A DNA stretch of 64,000 bases from Lycorma delicatula (Eukaryota; Arthropoda; Insecta; Hemiptera; Fulgoridae): positions 88,222,245 through 88,286,244 of the forward strand of contig NC_134461.1 of NCBI RefSeq assembly GCF_047948215.1, written 5' to 3'. The first letter of the stretch is position 1. The number at the start of each line of letters is the position of its first letter. Positions 1-10,855 of this stretch are shown one piece after another. Below the pieces are notes generated by a model. It was not told where the DNA came from. It saw nothing but the letters and a program-made list of their open reading frames with translations, and did no database searches. The translations under genes and the position numbers were made by a program.

Positions 1-51
1 ACTGACTTCTGAAAAACATTGTTGGTGGATAGATAGACCCGATGTCATATT

Positions 52-235
52 TCATGTCAGACGAGGCATGGTTTCATTTATCCAGCCATATTAATTCGCA
101 GAACACCAACAGGTATTGGATAGCAAGGAATCCTCATGAGTGTCCACTTCATGATGAGAGTTAGTGTCAATATGATCAGTCGAGCACAAAAGTGCATCAA
201 TGTCCAGGATAGTCATTTTGCACATCTTTCGTTAC
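52..235 (+). pseudogene. Internally deleted Tc1/IS630-type transposase remnant
   Basis: From 52 the plus strand reads FMSDEAWFHLSSHINSQN and then RYWIARNPHECPLHDES before a stop. This resembles the segment around the first catalytic aspartate (the DEA of an 'SDEAHFHL'-type motif) in a widespread insect DDE transposase family. From about 170 the reading jumps to SRAQKCIN...HFAHL, which looks like the C-terminal end of the same family. The central half, with the other catalytic residues, is missing. The piece lies in a MFAP1 intron in antisense orientation. The family call rests on remembered motif similarity. Confidence 0.5.
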
Positions 236-896
236 AATAAGATAAATAAATGCAATGTTTAAATTACGTTTTATGTTTTTCTTATTTAATTTATCTGTGT
301 TATTCATAAAATTTCATTCCAACATAACCTACTGATTCTCCAGTGGTTACATTATGGATTCAGTTTTATGTTGCTCACTCCAGTATAATGTTTTTTACCA
401 AATTATCAAAGATCAATTTTTAAACAGCAAATGACAACTCAGATTGTGTATTGAGAAATGTTTTCAAAAACTTAACCAAATTTTTTTCTTATTAAAATTA
501 CAGAAATTTTTTTTAAATATGATAGATCTCAGCTATAGATTTTTATTTGTGATAAAATGATTAAATTATGTTTTATGTTTTAATGTTTATTGTAGTATCT
601 GTAAATAAGTTTAGTAAAATAAGAACAGACTTCTTACTCTGTCTTCACATGCAATATCTTCCTTTTTTTAGAATAGCTTTTATGTTAATATCTAAATTCA
701 ATGGAACTCTGATTATAACACAAAATTTATTTGGTACCATGAAATTCTTTTAACAAAATTTTAATATATTAATGAGATTAAAAAGAAATATCATTCTACA
801 CATTAAAACAATTACAGTTTTATCCTCTGTTATGTACTAAACTATAATAGTTTGCTAAATTGATTATAATAAAATCATAATAAACAATAAACTTAC
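236..896. other. MFAP1 intron sequence, nothing recognised
   Basis: AT-rich intron directly downstream of the donor site of MFAP1 coding exon 3. No coding, RNA or repeat structure was recognised. Confidence 0.5.
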
Positions 897-1110
897 ATCT
901 TCTTTCTTAGTCAGTACTTTTTCTCTTAACATTTTACGTCGCTTTTCAATTTCCTCATCACTTAGTTCCTCTTCTTCCTCTTCTTCTGAACTTTCTCCTA
1001 TCCCTAACCCAGGAAGTCGTCCTCTACGGTATTCTCTGTCATTATCCTCTTCTTGATCATAATTATCTTCAATATCATCAGCTTCCATAATTTCTGGTTC
1101 ATGTACATGT
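897..1110 (-). CDS. MFAP1: MFAP1 coding exon 3
   Basis: The acceptor is at ..CTGCATTCAG and the donor after GAAGAT is GTAAGT. The exon has 214 nt, enters in phase 2 (completing an Arg codon) and leaves in phase 0. It encodes HVHEPEIMEADDIEDN, a run of glutamates, and EEIEKRRKMLREKVLTKKED. The glutamate run followed by an EEIE(K/R)RR segment is a signature of the family. The next exon is outside the window. Confidence 0.93.
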
Positions 1111-4100
1111 CTGAATGCAGAAAGGACTTTTTTTTAAATATCAAAAGTTATGATGAAGAATACTAAGAATAAAAATTTGACATTTCATTAAATAAAAATT
1201 TATATACTGTTCAGTATAAAAAATTAAGAGAGTCATTTTTTTAGACTGTAGTACCCTCTACTATGGACATTAACCAGACATTTCAACAGTAAGCAAATAA
1301 ATTCTATTATTTGAATACATTCTTTCTCTTTGGTGATCTTTGGGCACCAGTTCATTAAACATGACTTCAGGCATTAGAATTTTATCCTTTCTTTACTTTC
1401 CAGAATGCTACTATTTCTTGACATTCTGCATGTTCAGGAATTAGCCTATCTTAAAAGGGAAATGTAGTTTACTTTCTTACTCAGCGTCAGGGAATGCTAT
1501 TATTGCAAGTAATTAAAATGTTTTTTTCTGATCAATAATAAAAAGACAAACATGCTTCCAAATTTGTTCTATAACTATTTACATACATTTATCACATAGC
1601 ACAGATTTAAAGTAATAGCTCCAGCTATTATTTTTTAGATAACAGCTGCAGGTCTGAAGTAAATGCATTAAATTGCACACCTCACATCCAACCTAATGCT
1701 TCTGTTTTCACATTGAAAAGTGATGAACAAAAAATGGTAAATTAGAAATGAAGATAAACTGCACTTTTTGCAAATCAACAGTTATTACAATTTTTTAAAC
1801 CAATGAGAGCAATAGAGTTAAATAACCGATTAATAATATACAAATACAAAGATAATCTGGACCATCAATACCACACATATGCACAAGTTTCTAATTTGTT
1901 TTCCTCATGAAGTTCCATTAAGCAGCAATGTTTCATAAGGTATTTTTAATAAAAAAAAATATGGCATGACCACCACCTGCATTTGCTCAATTTGATTCCC
2001 TCAACTTTTCCCTGTTTCAAAAATAAAATTGAACCTGAAATTTGATGCATTAATGGCATCCACAGAGTTGATTAAAGACAAAAAGGAGATCCCTTTGTAG
2101 TACAATTCAAAAACATTTGAACTAAATGGCGTACAGAATGTGATAATTAAGTCCCAGGTCTGAGGTCTTTAAAAAAATTCATACATCAAGTAAAAGATAT
2201 TAACTTCATGTCAAGGTCAAAGTACTACTAACCTTAATTCATGTAGCCCTCAGCTGGTTCTGTACATTGTTCACACTGCTCATTCAACAAATCAAATATC
2301 TGAAAACTGCTTCCTTTGGAATAGCCTTAAGTTTGATTGCTACTATTTTCTGAATCTTAAACAATGTCAAATCTCATTCCTTTCATCACCATTTTTATTT
2401 TGGAAAATATTTTTAAAATCTGTTGGTGATCTAATGTGATGAATTCTAGTGGTCAATTTCATATAATTTTTAGTAAAATTTACAAACATAAACAACAAAA
2501 AATCACAACCTCACAGTAATTCTGACTGTGTCATCTAAATAGGCTGTGACAATCTATAACATACGAGGTCTGTAAGTAAAGTAATGAAAGTGGTTCAGAA
2601 AAACGTTTTATTTACAATCCAATTATACATCACCTTCAAAATAGTTCCCTTGGGAAGCCACATAATGCTTCAAACATTTTCCCACTCTTCGTAGCAGTGT
2701 TGGAACTCATATACCGGAATATCCTTCAGATAGTCAGTTACATTTTTTAAATATTATCTACTGTTCTAAAATGGTATCCTTTGAGGTGTGTTTTTTAAAG
2801 TCCGGAACAGGATAAAGTTGTAGGGACTCAAGTCAGGTGAATAAGGTGGTTAAGGAACTTCAGGAATGTTTTTCTTTGCCAAAAACTCATTAATAGAGTG
2901 CAGTGTGACAAGGTGCATTATCATGATGCAGCATCCAGTTGTCTTTGACAGCTGGTCTCACGCAACTCTTTTCCGCAGTCTTTCAAGAATCTCTTGGTAA
3001 ACATATTGATTTACAGTTTATCCTGTACGCAAAAACTCCTTATGGACATGCCATTACTATTGAAGAAACAAATTAGCATGGTGTTGACTTGCTCATTTTT
3101 GCTTATCTGGGACGTAGTTTGTTTAAAGTGTGGCACTCCTTTCTCTGGCGTTTTGTTTCTGGGTTGTACTCAAATATCAAAGATTCATCACCAGTAATAA
3201 CATTTTTTAGAAAATCAGGATCAGTTTCAATTCACCCTAGAAGATTGCGACACACTTCCACCCTGTTGTTTTTCTGTTCAACAGTGAGGTTTTTTGGGAC
3301 CAATTTTGCACAAATGTTTTTCATGACCAATCTGTTTGTCAAAATTTAATGGACTGTGGTATGGTTCAAATTCAATTGTTTGTAATAATTCTGACAGTTA
3401 ATCGCCAGTTGTACTGTATCAAGTCTCTGATTCGCTCAACATTGTCACCTTTTGACGTTAATGGTTTCCAGAGCGTGAATCATCCGCAACTGATTCCCAG
3501 CCATCTGAAAATGCTTTAAATCACCTAAAACTTGGGTTCATGACAGAGCATCATCTCCATATGCCCTTTTCAATTTTGAAGAAGATTCAGAAGCATTCTC
3601 ACCAATTTTAACTCAAAACTTTAATGCACAACATTGCTAATTATCACTCATTTTTGTAACGCACAACAAAAACTCATTTTACAAAAAGTTTGTTTAAGTC
3701 TCACGTGACAACAATAGACTAAAAATATTAATACCTAATATAAATCAGCTGTTCATATAACCATATGTTTACTAGTAACTTTACAGTGTTGCCAATTTGG
3801 CTGCTAAAAAACCTAGTCTTGTTACTTTATTTACAGACCTCATAAATATTCTCCTTAACTACGCCCATTCTGTTAGATATCATCAATAATACGGCTGTAA
3901 TATATTATCAGTCTTAGTATATCACAAAACTTAATTATTTCTTTCAACATCTTTAAATGAAGCCTAATTTTTATAAAATATCCAATGATATAATAAATTT
4001 AATAATTACTCTCTCTTAAAAATATAAAAGATTACTTTATACTAAAAGTGATCTTACAAAAATTAAGATTTGAAGAAGACCTCAGCTCTTGATAAAAACA

Positions 4101-7100
4101 AAATACTTGAGATTTTTAGACTAATCAACAGGTGCAAAACATTATCAAGACTCACCTTTTAACTAAGAGCATGCCACATTCCAATAATATAAAATACAAT
4201 TTTATTTCAATACATAAATATTTCACACAAATCTGATTATATGTAAGTCACACAGATTTTTTTTTTCTCCTGGGTGCACAACAAAATGTTATCAGCACCT
4301 GGACACAATATTACTATACAAAATGATTTAAAATCATAACAAATACCTCAAACATGAAACTTAGCCAACACCAATCTTAACATTAAGTAAGCCATATAAA
4401 ATCAACAAGTAAAACGCATAACATCATAACAAAAAATATTCCTCATACAGTATGGCACAGATGTAAAGTGCCTATGTCATACGTTAAAGGTAAAATAAAA
4501 ATACAATGAAATACAAAATTAAAAATTTAACTTAAAATAACAAAATTACTATCTGGCATATGTGAAATAGCATAAATATATGAAGCACATTATAGTAATA
4601 ATAAAATATAGAATATGGATGTACAGCTTTAAGAAATACCAAAACATTTGATAACATTATACGTGTTTAGGGAACATATTGTTCCCTAAAATATTTTAGA
4701 TGTTAGTCTCTAAATTAAATCTCCGACCAAATGCTGCAAAACAGCAACTACACAGACCTGTGGTATACTGTTAGATGGCAATCACAGTGAACACATGGGT
4801 GCATCAGTCTGAATCATGAGATATCCATCAATAAGACTACTGTGGCCTGTTTGCAAATGACAAATAACCTCCTCTCAACAGTTATTCCTGCATGAGCTCA
4901 ACAGTGAGTGTTCTTAACTGGACAACACAGATCATGTAAAGAATATGTATGTAAGAAACTCTGTAACTAACAAAAGAAACTGCTTCTGTCATTTATAGAA
5001 AGAATAAAAGAAAGCCATGGCAAAATTTTAATCAGAGCAGCATCACAGAATATCAAATTAATAGACAAAAAAGAAATAGTTATACAATATTTAAAGTTAA
5101 TGATATTAACAAATGAAGGGTAAATAAGTTCAAAACTAAAATAAAAGTCTCTGCTAAAAACAAAAACTGAAGAACGTTTAGATATATTTAAGTCAAAGCT
5201 AAAAAAAAGGATGAAAAAATTCAAGTTTGTTTCAACAAAGTAATATTCTCTTAACAGAATCATTTTAAATAGATTAATCTTGATCAACACAATTAGTTTT
5301 TTGAAAAAGGACATCTTTTAATTTAATTTTAAATAAATTGGTCAGAAGTCATTTAGTTTGTGTAATTTATTAAAAATACGATGAAAAAAAATTGTCTCTT
5401 TGTCATACAGAAAAGTACTCAGATAACAGTGGACATTTTTATTTATTTGTTTTGGAAATATAAACTTGAGGTAATGGTAGAACTTTAAATGTGGTATTAA
5501 TATCAGATATATCACCCGAGTGATTAAGTTTACAGCGACGTCAAACACCCTAATCCTATAAACTAATTCTGGCTGTAAGAAGAAGCTCTCAAATCCAATA
5601 TTACATCTCATATTACTTAGATACGTTATTTAAAAATATAAATTTTGATGAAAATCTACAACCTAACTAGCACCCAGAAAAACTACTAACAATACTGAAA
5701 TCATACAATTTCATAGAATTGAAATAAACAAGAGGTTTTTGGAGTACACAAATGCAAACTCCAAAGTGACATTCATTTTATATATCCTTATATCCAACAC
5801 ACACAAGTTTGTATATAATTCAAATAAATACAATAAAATTAAACTTTTTAAGAGTAATTTTTTTGTAGCACAGTTAAATATAAACAATTTCTGTTACCAC
5901 TGAATACATACCTATGTCTTCCAAATCTATTTTCACCATCTTCTTCCCCTTCATTGTCAGTAAATTTTCTTGTTTTAAGACGTCGAAGACGAGGATCATC
6001 ATCTGGTAAATCAGGTACCTGATCATCAGGTGGAAGTGTTTCATTTCGTAATGACTGCTGACGCTTCTCAAGGAAGTCCTCTTCATCCGACTCATCTTCG
6101 GAACTTGACTGTTGAGCGTATTCTGGCCGTTTTCCTGATACATATCTGTGGACTTTTACTTTTTGCATAGACACCTCACCTTTAAAAAATATTAAAAATT
6201 ATTATAACAAATTTATTTTAAAGTAGCATTTGCTGCTTTATACATACATTATGAAATTTAAAATGTTAAAAAAGTATCATTTTACCCTCATAAAAAAGAA
6301 AAAAAAAATTAGTATGAGTTCCATTAATATTAAAATCTTTGAGATACTTACAAGAAGAAAACAAAATGGTATAAGAAAGAATGTAAAAGCAGATATATTA
6401 ATACAAGACAATATGATTTTGGACTAGGTAAATTTTTGTTACTTAGGGAGTGCACCACTGATGAAAATAAATATGGAACAGACATTAATAGAAGAATAAC
6501 ACTAGAAGAACAGCACTATCTAAAAATGAATTCCAAAATACGAAGAGGTTACTAATAAATAATTGTATCAGCTTGGAGGTCAGGAAAAAATTTAAAACGT
6601 TTGTCTGGCATGTGTTAATGTAAGGATATGAGACATCAACTCTCTGGGAAAATGGAAGGAAAAAGATCAAGGTAATGTAAATGTTTATCTAGAGAAAACT
6701 CAGGAAGACTGGCAGGGCATACAGAAAAGGTAACAACCAAATTATAAGAGAAATGATGAACACAAATTGCTTTAAAATTTGATTAGGAAAAAGGGATAAA
6801 ATTAATGGGGCTTTATTATGGTGTAATCAATTCTTAGTAAACATATTTGAAGGAAACACAATAGGGAAGAAACCAAGGAAGAGTCCCTGAGTTGAATTGT
6901 TCAAGAACAGGAAAGGGAAAAGTACAGTAACTAGAAGATAACAGCAAGGGAAGAGAGATGTGGCTATTTCAACAAGATACCATATTTAGAAGTTGATGAT
7001 TCATTATGTGTGTGCAACTTTCAATTTTTTTATGCAAAAGTAATGAACTAATTAACGCATACTGATCATATATGAACAGCTGTACTACTTTTGAAATGGT

Positions 7101-8856
7101 AACTAAAAGATTTTTCAAAACTATTTAGGAGGGTGAATAAAGTAAACAATGAACCCTTGCAAGGTCAAAGTCTATGCTGCATTAACAGTACTCTAGTCAA
7201 TTAATAATCCAATTTTGTGAATTATGGCAACCTGTTCAGATGCTATTCCTTTATTTGAAGAGAGGTTAGGAATAAATTACAACGGTAGTACTTAACACAA
7301 TCTTGTAGGATACTTGGCCGAATTTATGTTTAAACAGAACTATAGTCACTACAGAGAGGCAGTAAATTATGGCAACCTGTTCAGATGCTATTCCTTTATT
7401 TGAAGAGAGGTTAGGAATAAATTACAACGGTAGTACTTAACACAATCTTGTAGGATACTTGGCCGAATTTATGTTTAAACAGAACTATAGTCACTACAGA
7501 GAGGCAGTAAAACACATGTTCTTGTGCTATTAGTCATGTGTATGACAGGATAATCACTTTACAAAGAGCATAATGAGTCATCTTCAGCAGCTGACTCAGA
7601 GTATAACTATTAAGGTTAGTTAATGTTTTATTCCTTTCTCCACAAAACTCTAATTTTATCTCTAACTTAAACCTTAACTCTAATCTCTTCACAGAATGGA
7701 GAGGTTAGGAATAAATTACAACGGTAGTACTTAACACAATCTTGTAGGATACTTGGCCGAATTTATGTTTAAACAGAACTATAGTCACTACAGAGAGGCA
7801 GTAAAACACATGTTCTTGTGCTATTAGTCATGTGTATGACAGGATAATCACTTTACAAAGAGCATAATGAGTCATCTTCAGCAGCTGACTCAGAGTATAA
7901 CTATTAAGGTTAGTTAATGTTTTATTCCTTTCTCCACAAAACTCTAATTTTATCTCTAACTTAAACCTTAACTCTAATCTCTTCACAGAATGGATTAGCA
8001 TCTGAACAGGTCACCATAATCCATTATTATTGACTACAGCACTGATTTAGATGGTGTGGACTTTGACCTGGCGTGGGCACCTGCTACCCAAACCTGCTTT
8101 CAGATGTTTAGCTCTTGTGTTTTCCTGATGTTAAGCATGTCTACTATGGCATATTAAATTAAGAAAAAAATTGAAGTTAGCCAAGTAATTGCTCAGATTT
8201 ACCACTGTTTCATTTAATTATGTTTCTGTTATCACTTAAAAGATCATGTTTTAGTATCAACAGTAACTTATTTTCAGCATTATCTTTAATACTATAATCT
8301 ACAATGATTTTATCAATAGCCTGAGTAGAAAACAATACTCTTGAAAGAGAACAGTAAGTTCTGTAATAATTAGCAAGTTCCTTGTTTTTAATTGTGCTCC
8401 AGAAAAATAATATTGAGTAATAAACTAATGATTACAGCATTATGGGCCTAGTTTACACTGAAATTTAATTTAAAATACAGAATGCTCTAAAAAGGTATGA
8501 AAAAATTAAGAGGAAAAATACATTACAATCGGAGATCTTGAAAGGTTAATAATTTTTAACACCCATGACACACTATATGTTGGATACATTTGTTCCTCCC
8601 AATATTTATTTGTAATAAACTAAAATATAGTAACACTAAAATTCAATTAATCTTAAAAACAAAATACTACAAGTATTATCATTAAGATGTATGCTACTAA
8701 ACATAAAAGAATATCAAATGAATGAAATAAAAATCATTAACATTTTTTTTTTAGAAAGAAAACATTATTTTTACCTTTGTCATTTTTTACTGGTACTGCA
8801 CCAGCAGTACTCTGTATACCAAATGTTGATGGTAATGTAGGCAAACTCGAATTCAT
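897..8856 (-). CDS. MFAP1: MFAP1 spliceosomal protein, gene span (first three coding exons, 3' partial)
   Basis: MFAP1 is a nuclear spliceosome component of the tri-snRNP/B complex needed for pre-mRNA splicing. Three exons (8856-8775, 6179-5912, 1110-897) splice with GT-AG borders in phases 1, 2 and 0 to give about 188 residues. The N-terminus contains IQSTAGAVPVKNDKGEVSM followed by KVKVHRYVSGKRPEYA, the conserved start of MFAP1 proteins. Then come acidic serine-rich stretches, the DPRLRRL motif, the RHRHVHEPEI segment and a glutamate run ending in EEIEKRRKMLREK, all in family order. The family is usually about 430-490 residues, so roughly 60% of the protein, including its most conserved C-terminal domain, lies beyond the left edge. 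The introns carry a mariner element, a LINE tail and a foldback element. The gene lies downstream of REV3L on the same strand. Confidence 0.95.
1111..2563. other. MFAP1 intron 2, right of the acceptor
   Basis: AT-rich intron sequence. No gene, RNA or clear repeat was recognised. Confidence 0.5.
2564..3842 (-). mobile_element. Mariner-type DNA transposon with decayed transposase
   Basis: The element is bounded by inverted repeats. The left end reads CGAGGTCTGTAAGTAAAGTAA and the right end, reverse-complemented, TGAGGTCTGTAAATAAAGTAA, with a TA dinucleotide outside each end (2562-2563 and 3843-3844), as expected for Tc1/mariner. The 1,279-bp length is normal for mariner. Minus-strand reading shows transposase blocks in order: NVITGDESLIFEYNPETKRQ, then WMLHHDNAPCHTAL around 2900-2938, then PPYSPDLSPYNFILF near 2812-2860. 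Several stops and frameshifts interrupt it, and the third catalytic Asp of the usual SPxDF block is read as Asn. It is inactive and lies in sense with MFAP1 in its second intron. The inverted repeats share GAGGTCTGT with the element at 18929. Confidence 0.9.
3843..5911. other. MFAP1 intron 2, left of coding exon 2
   Basis: AT-rich intron sequence with only short chance reading frames. No gene or repeat family was recognised. Confidence 0.5.
5912..6179 (-). CDS. MFAP1: MFAP1 coding exon 2
   Basis: 268 nt with acceptor ..TTTTTTAAAG and donor GTATGT. It enters in phase 1 (completing a Gly codon) and leaves in phase 2. It encodes GEVSMQKVKVHRYVSGKRPE, then a Ser/Asp/Glu-rich stretch, then DDPRLRRLKTRKFTD and ENRFGRHR. 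The KVKVxRYVSGKRP block and DPRLRRL are strongly conserved in MFAP1. Reading through the donor would add a tail that does not resemble the family, so the exon is ended at the GTATGT site. Confidence 0.96.
6478..6890 (+). pseudogene. Decayed LINE reverse-transcriptase tail (endonuclease-RT type)
   Basis: Plus-strand reading gives NGTDINRRITLEEQHYLKMN, then ISLEVRKKFKTFVWHVLM, ENGRKKIKV and, further on, NIFEGNTIGKKPRKSP, broken by stops. This follows the layout of the C-terminal part of common insect endonuclease-reverse-transcriptase LINEs: an 'RI..AK' helix, an 'R..L.K..VW.V..YG.E.W' block, then the 'EG.I.GKRGRGRPR' tail. The better preserved minus-strand fragment at 21590-22730 belongs to the same broad class. 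The fragment is 5'-truncated and lies in MFAP1 intron 1. Confidence 0.55.
7221..7510. repeat. 145-bp direct tandem duplication
   Basis: ATTATGGCAACCTGTTCAGA starts both at 7221 and at 7366, and the 145-bp units read identically through GAGAGGCAGTAAA. The unit starts inside the left inverted end of the foldback element, so the duplication copied part of the terminus inward. Confidence 0.9.
7406..7993. repeat. 294-bp direct tandem duplication
   Basis: AGAGGTTAGGAATAAATTAC begins at 7406 and again at 7700. The two 294-bp units match base for base by eye and both end in CTCTTCACAGAATGG. The unit overlaps the second 145-bp copy, so two separate duplication events happened. Confidence 0.92.
8071..8774. 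other. MFAP1 intron 1, nothing recognised
   Basis: AT-rich intron between the foldback element and MFAP1 coding exon 1. No further feature was recognised. Confidence 0.5.
8775..8856 (-). CDS. MFAP1: MFAP1 coding exon 1 with start codon
   Basis: ATG at 8856-8854 opens MNSSLPTLPSTFGIQSTAGA followed by VPVKNDK. The donor GTAAAA follows in phase 1. The IQSTAGAVPV(K/R)N(D/E)KGE block matches the known MFAP1 N-terminus, and the distance from the ATG to it fits the family, which supports this start. Confidence 0.94.
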
Positions 8857-9350
8857 TTCTAATTATGAATGTATCACATATAATATAATACAATATTTTC
8901 AACTAGCAATATTTTACTAAACTATTCCTAAAACATAAACATAACCTACACACAAATACAAATAACCTATATTTGACATAAACGTCAAGCACCACTATTT
9001 CTCATTACAGACCATCTCAACGACGACTATCATGTTGGTATTATTGTTGTAGTATATAATACGTTTATTTATTTTTCAAAATAAGAAAATCAAAATTCAC
9101 TGAATGAATTTTTAAAAATAAAGTCAGAAATAACAAAATTAAAAATAATTAAAGTATTAACGTAGTTTCGCGTGCATTTGTCGTTTATTGTTCATACTCT
9201 ATCATTATATAAAAAAATCTATTTTATGATCGATATCTATATTAGTTCTTTTATTACGTCCATTGGTATTTTTGCACTCCCTGAATGTAGTACGGGCACA
9301 TCTAGTGGCGGAAAGTGAAAACAATTTAAGTTCAAAATTAGTTTTTTCCC
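8857..9350 (-). promoter_or_regulatory. Probable MFAP1 5' region and promoter
   Basis: Sequence just upstream of the MFAP1 start. The segment near 9298-9313 (ACATCTAGTGGCGGAAAG) is GC-richer than its surroundings and contains an AGTGGCGG core that could be a transcription-factor or insulator site. No clear TATA box could be assigned and the transcription start is unknown. Confidence 0.3.
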
Positions 9351-9624
9351 GCAAATAGATGGGCAATTTTTATTCTATCTATACTTTACCGAAGCATTAA
9401 TTTTGCTTTATTTAAAACTAAGAATTGACTCTATATGGAATATTATTTAATATTAGTGTTATACTAGGATATCATACCATCAAAAATGCAGCGCTACTGA
9501 CAGTTCAATTTAAGAATTTACTTTTTCGGTAAGTCCGTACTTTCATGATAGAATCAAATGTCGCGGAAAACATATTTGGTGCATTTTTGCAAGAAGGGTA
9601 CAAAAATACAATGTTACTTTATAC

Positions 9625-9858
9625 TTCTTTTTCTGTTTAACCTCCGAAAGGCATTACTTCAGAGGTTAACATGCGAGTGTAAATGAAGTGCAGCTCTGTA
9701 CAGTATCAGGTGAACCATTCCTGAGATTTACCCAACCACCAAACATCGGTGTACACGATGTAGCATTAAAATCGGTTTATATAACTGCCTTTTTAGTGTC
9801 TACTTCGAAATTAGCTGATTTGTGAGAGTTCACCACTAAACCAACCCGGTGGTGGGTT
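9625..9858 (-). mobile_element. tRNA-derived SINE, type A, decayed copy
   Basis: Read on the plus strand it starts with the family tail (TTTTTCTGTTTAACCTCCG), continues with ATTACTTCAGAGG and CCATTCCTGAGAT, and ends with the tRNA-like head in reverse (CACTAAACCAACCCGGTGG). Other copies are at 26641-26928, 27606-27896 and 39750-40044. It lies between MFAP1 and REV3L. Confidence 0.75.
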
Positions 9859-9882
9859 TACCTTATACTGTACTTGTGACCG

Positions 9883-9985
9883 ATGTTCGCGTCGGGGTGG
9901 TAATGTCCCTGCCTTTCATCTATAGGTACTGGGATCGAATCCCGGGCAGGCAATACTTTTCACACATTACAAAATATTAATTTCA
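9883..9985 (+). mobile_element. tRNA-derived SINE, type B, head only
   Basis: GTCGGGGTGGTAATGTCCC, then CCTTTCATC, then GGGATCGAATCCCGGGCAGG. This is the tRNA-like head with a B-box-like GATCGAATCCC that recurs at 50701 and, reversed, at 14371 and 10447. The 3' part is missing. It is head to head with the type-A copy to its left. Confidence 0.6.
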
Positions 9986-10364
9986 TTATCAAACATTGGC
10001 AGCCAAAATAAAATCCAATATAAAGTTGTTAAATTTTGTCTGGTTTTCTCTACTTCAGTCCATTATACACAATCTATTCATCGTTCCAAGGAAACAGATT
10101 GTGGATATTTAATTGTATTAAAAAAGGAATTTGTTACTGGAAGCTAATTCAAATGTCTTGTTAGAGTATACAGCAAGTTCAAATAATGTAATTAAATATA
10201 AAAATTAACTTTAAAACATAACATTGTTTTGGTTATTTAAATTTCAATTATTACTGTTTGTACCAAATTAAAATCAATTAAGAACAACCAACTAATCCTA
10301 CTGCAAAATTATTATCTTTTAATTTTTAAATATTTTTGAAGTTAATTCTTTATTCATTTTACAT

Positions 10365-10475
10365 TTTTTAATCCTCCAGGACCACCGTTATGTTGTATTG
10401 CTTCAAAGGATGAGATGACTGATTCGTATCATGTATGAAAATGCCATGCCTGATCAGGATTTGAATCTTATAAAA
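10365..10475 (-). mobile_element. SINE type B, 3' part of an interrupted copy
   Basis: Plus-strand text runs TTTAATCCTCCAGGACCACC, GCTTCAAAGGATGAGATGAC, ATGCCATGCCTGATCAGGAT, the same order as the complete reversed copy at 14371-14515. It breaks off after GGATTTGAATC, and the head resumes near 10805. Confidence 0.65.
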
Positions 10476-10804
10476 TATTATAACATGCAAACAATCGAAG
10501 ATCTGATCAAAGCAAGGAAACAGCAGAAAGCAAGAGACTAAAACACAGCGACTCAGCCACCACCTACCGGGACGAAGAAAACTACGTCGCTAGTCAGGAA
10601 GACAGGGATCACATATTATCGAGCAGTGATGACGACGCCACCCAATTACTAGACAACCAACTACAAGAATGCTACGTAATACAGCCAAGCGACGACGAGA
10701 TGACATCCCATCAGGAAGCGGAGGTGGCGACGCTGTCCCCGCTGCAGCGTATTGTCGAGCAGACGGAGGCGTTGTTGAGGGGAGAGAATCAGGATTTAAA
10801 TTTA
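10476..10804 (+). mobile_element. Unidentified GC-rich insert with open reading frame, nested in a SINE
   Basis: This segment interrupts a type-B SINE. It is flanked by similar words, ATCAGGATTTGAATCTTA on the left and ATCAGGATTTAAATTTA on the right, which look like a target-site duplication. Base composition is close to half GC, against roughly a quarter to a third around it. One plus-strand frame stays open for about 110 codons from about 10480, with residues such as YRDEENYVASQEDRDHILSS, QPSDDEMTSHQEAEVATLSP and LQRIVEQTEALLRGENQDL. It is acidic and hydrophilic, with no cysteine clusters. I do not recognise it. A retrotransposon protein fragment or a piece of processed host transcript are both possible. 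Confidence 0.5.
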
Positions 10805-10855
10805 ATACCGCTCGATGAAAGGCCAAGATGCTATCACTCACGCCACAGAGGCTGG
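10805..10855 (-). mobile_element. SINE type B, tRNA-like head of the interrupted copy
   Basis: TCGATGAAAGGCCAAGATGC, then TATCACTCACGCCACAGAGG, matching the reversed head at 14371-14515 (GATGAAAGGCAGATGCTACC). It completes the SINE broken at 10475. Confidence 0.65.

Larger units (their letters stand above)
7161..8070. mobile_element. Foldback-type non-autonomous element with long inverted ends and internal tandem duplications
   Basis: The left end, from AAGGTCAAAGTC at 7161 through TAGTCAATTAATAATCC to ACCTGTTCAGATGCTA near 7246, is matched in inverted orientation by the right end (AGCATCTGAACAGGT at about 7997, through ATTATTGACTA, to GACTTTGACCTG at 8070). This gives diverged terminal inverted repeats of roughly 80-85 bp. 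The interior has a 145-bp unit twice in tandem (7221-7365 and 7366-7510) and, overlapping it, a 294-bp unit twice (7406-7699 and 7700-7993). Copies look identical by eye. No coding capacity or clear target duplication was seen. Outer limits are uncertain by some tens of bases. Confidence 0.7.

Noticed and set aside
4967..5611. Two Phe/Leu-rich minus-strand frames as membrane proteins
   Set aside because: AT-rich intron composition alone gives such frames; no start context, splice logic or family resemblance.
7221..7993. CRISPR-like or satellite array
   Set aside because: Only two copies of each unit, no spacer pattern, and the units lie within inverted transposon ends.
9890..9960. Functional tRNA gene (GATCGAATCCC box B)
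   Set aside because: No complete cloverleaf can be drawn, and the same text recurs in SINE copies.
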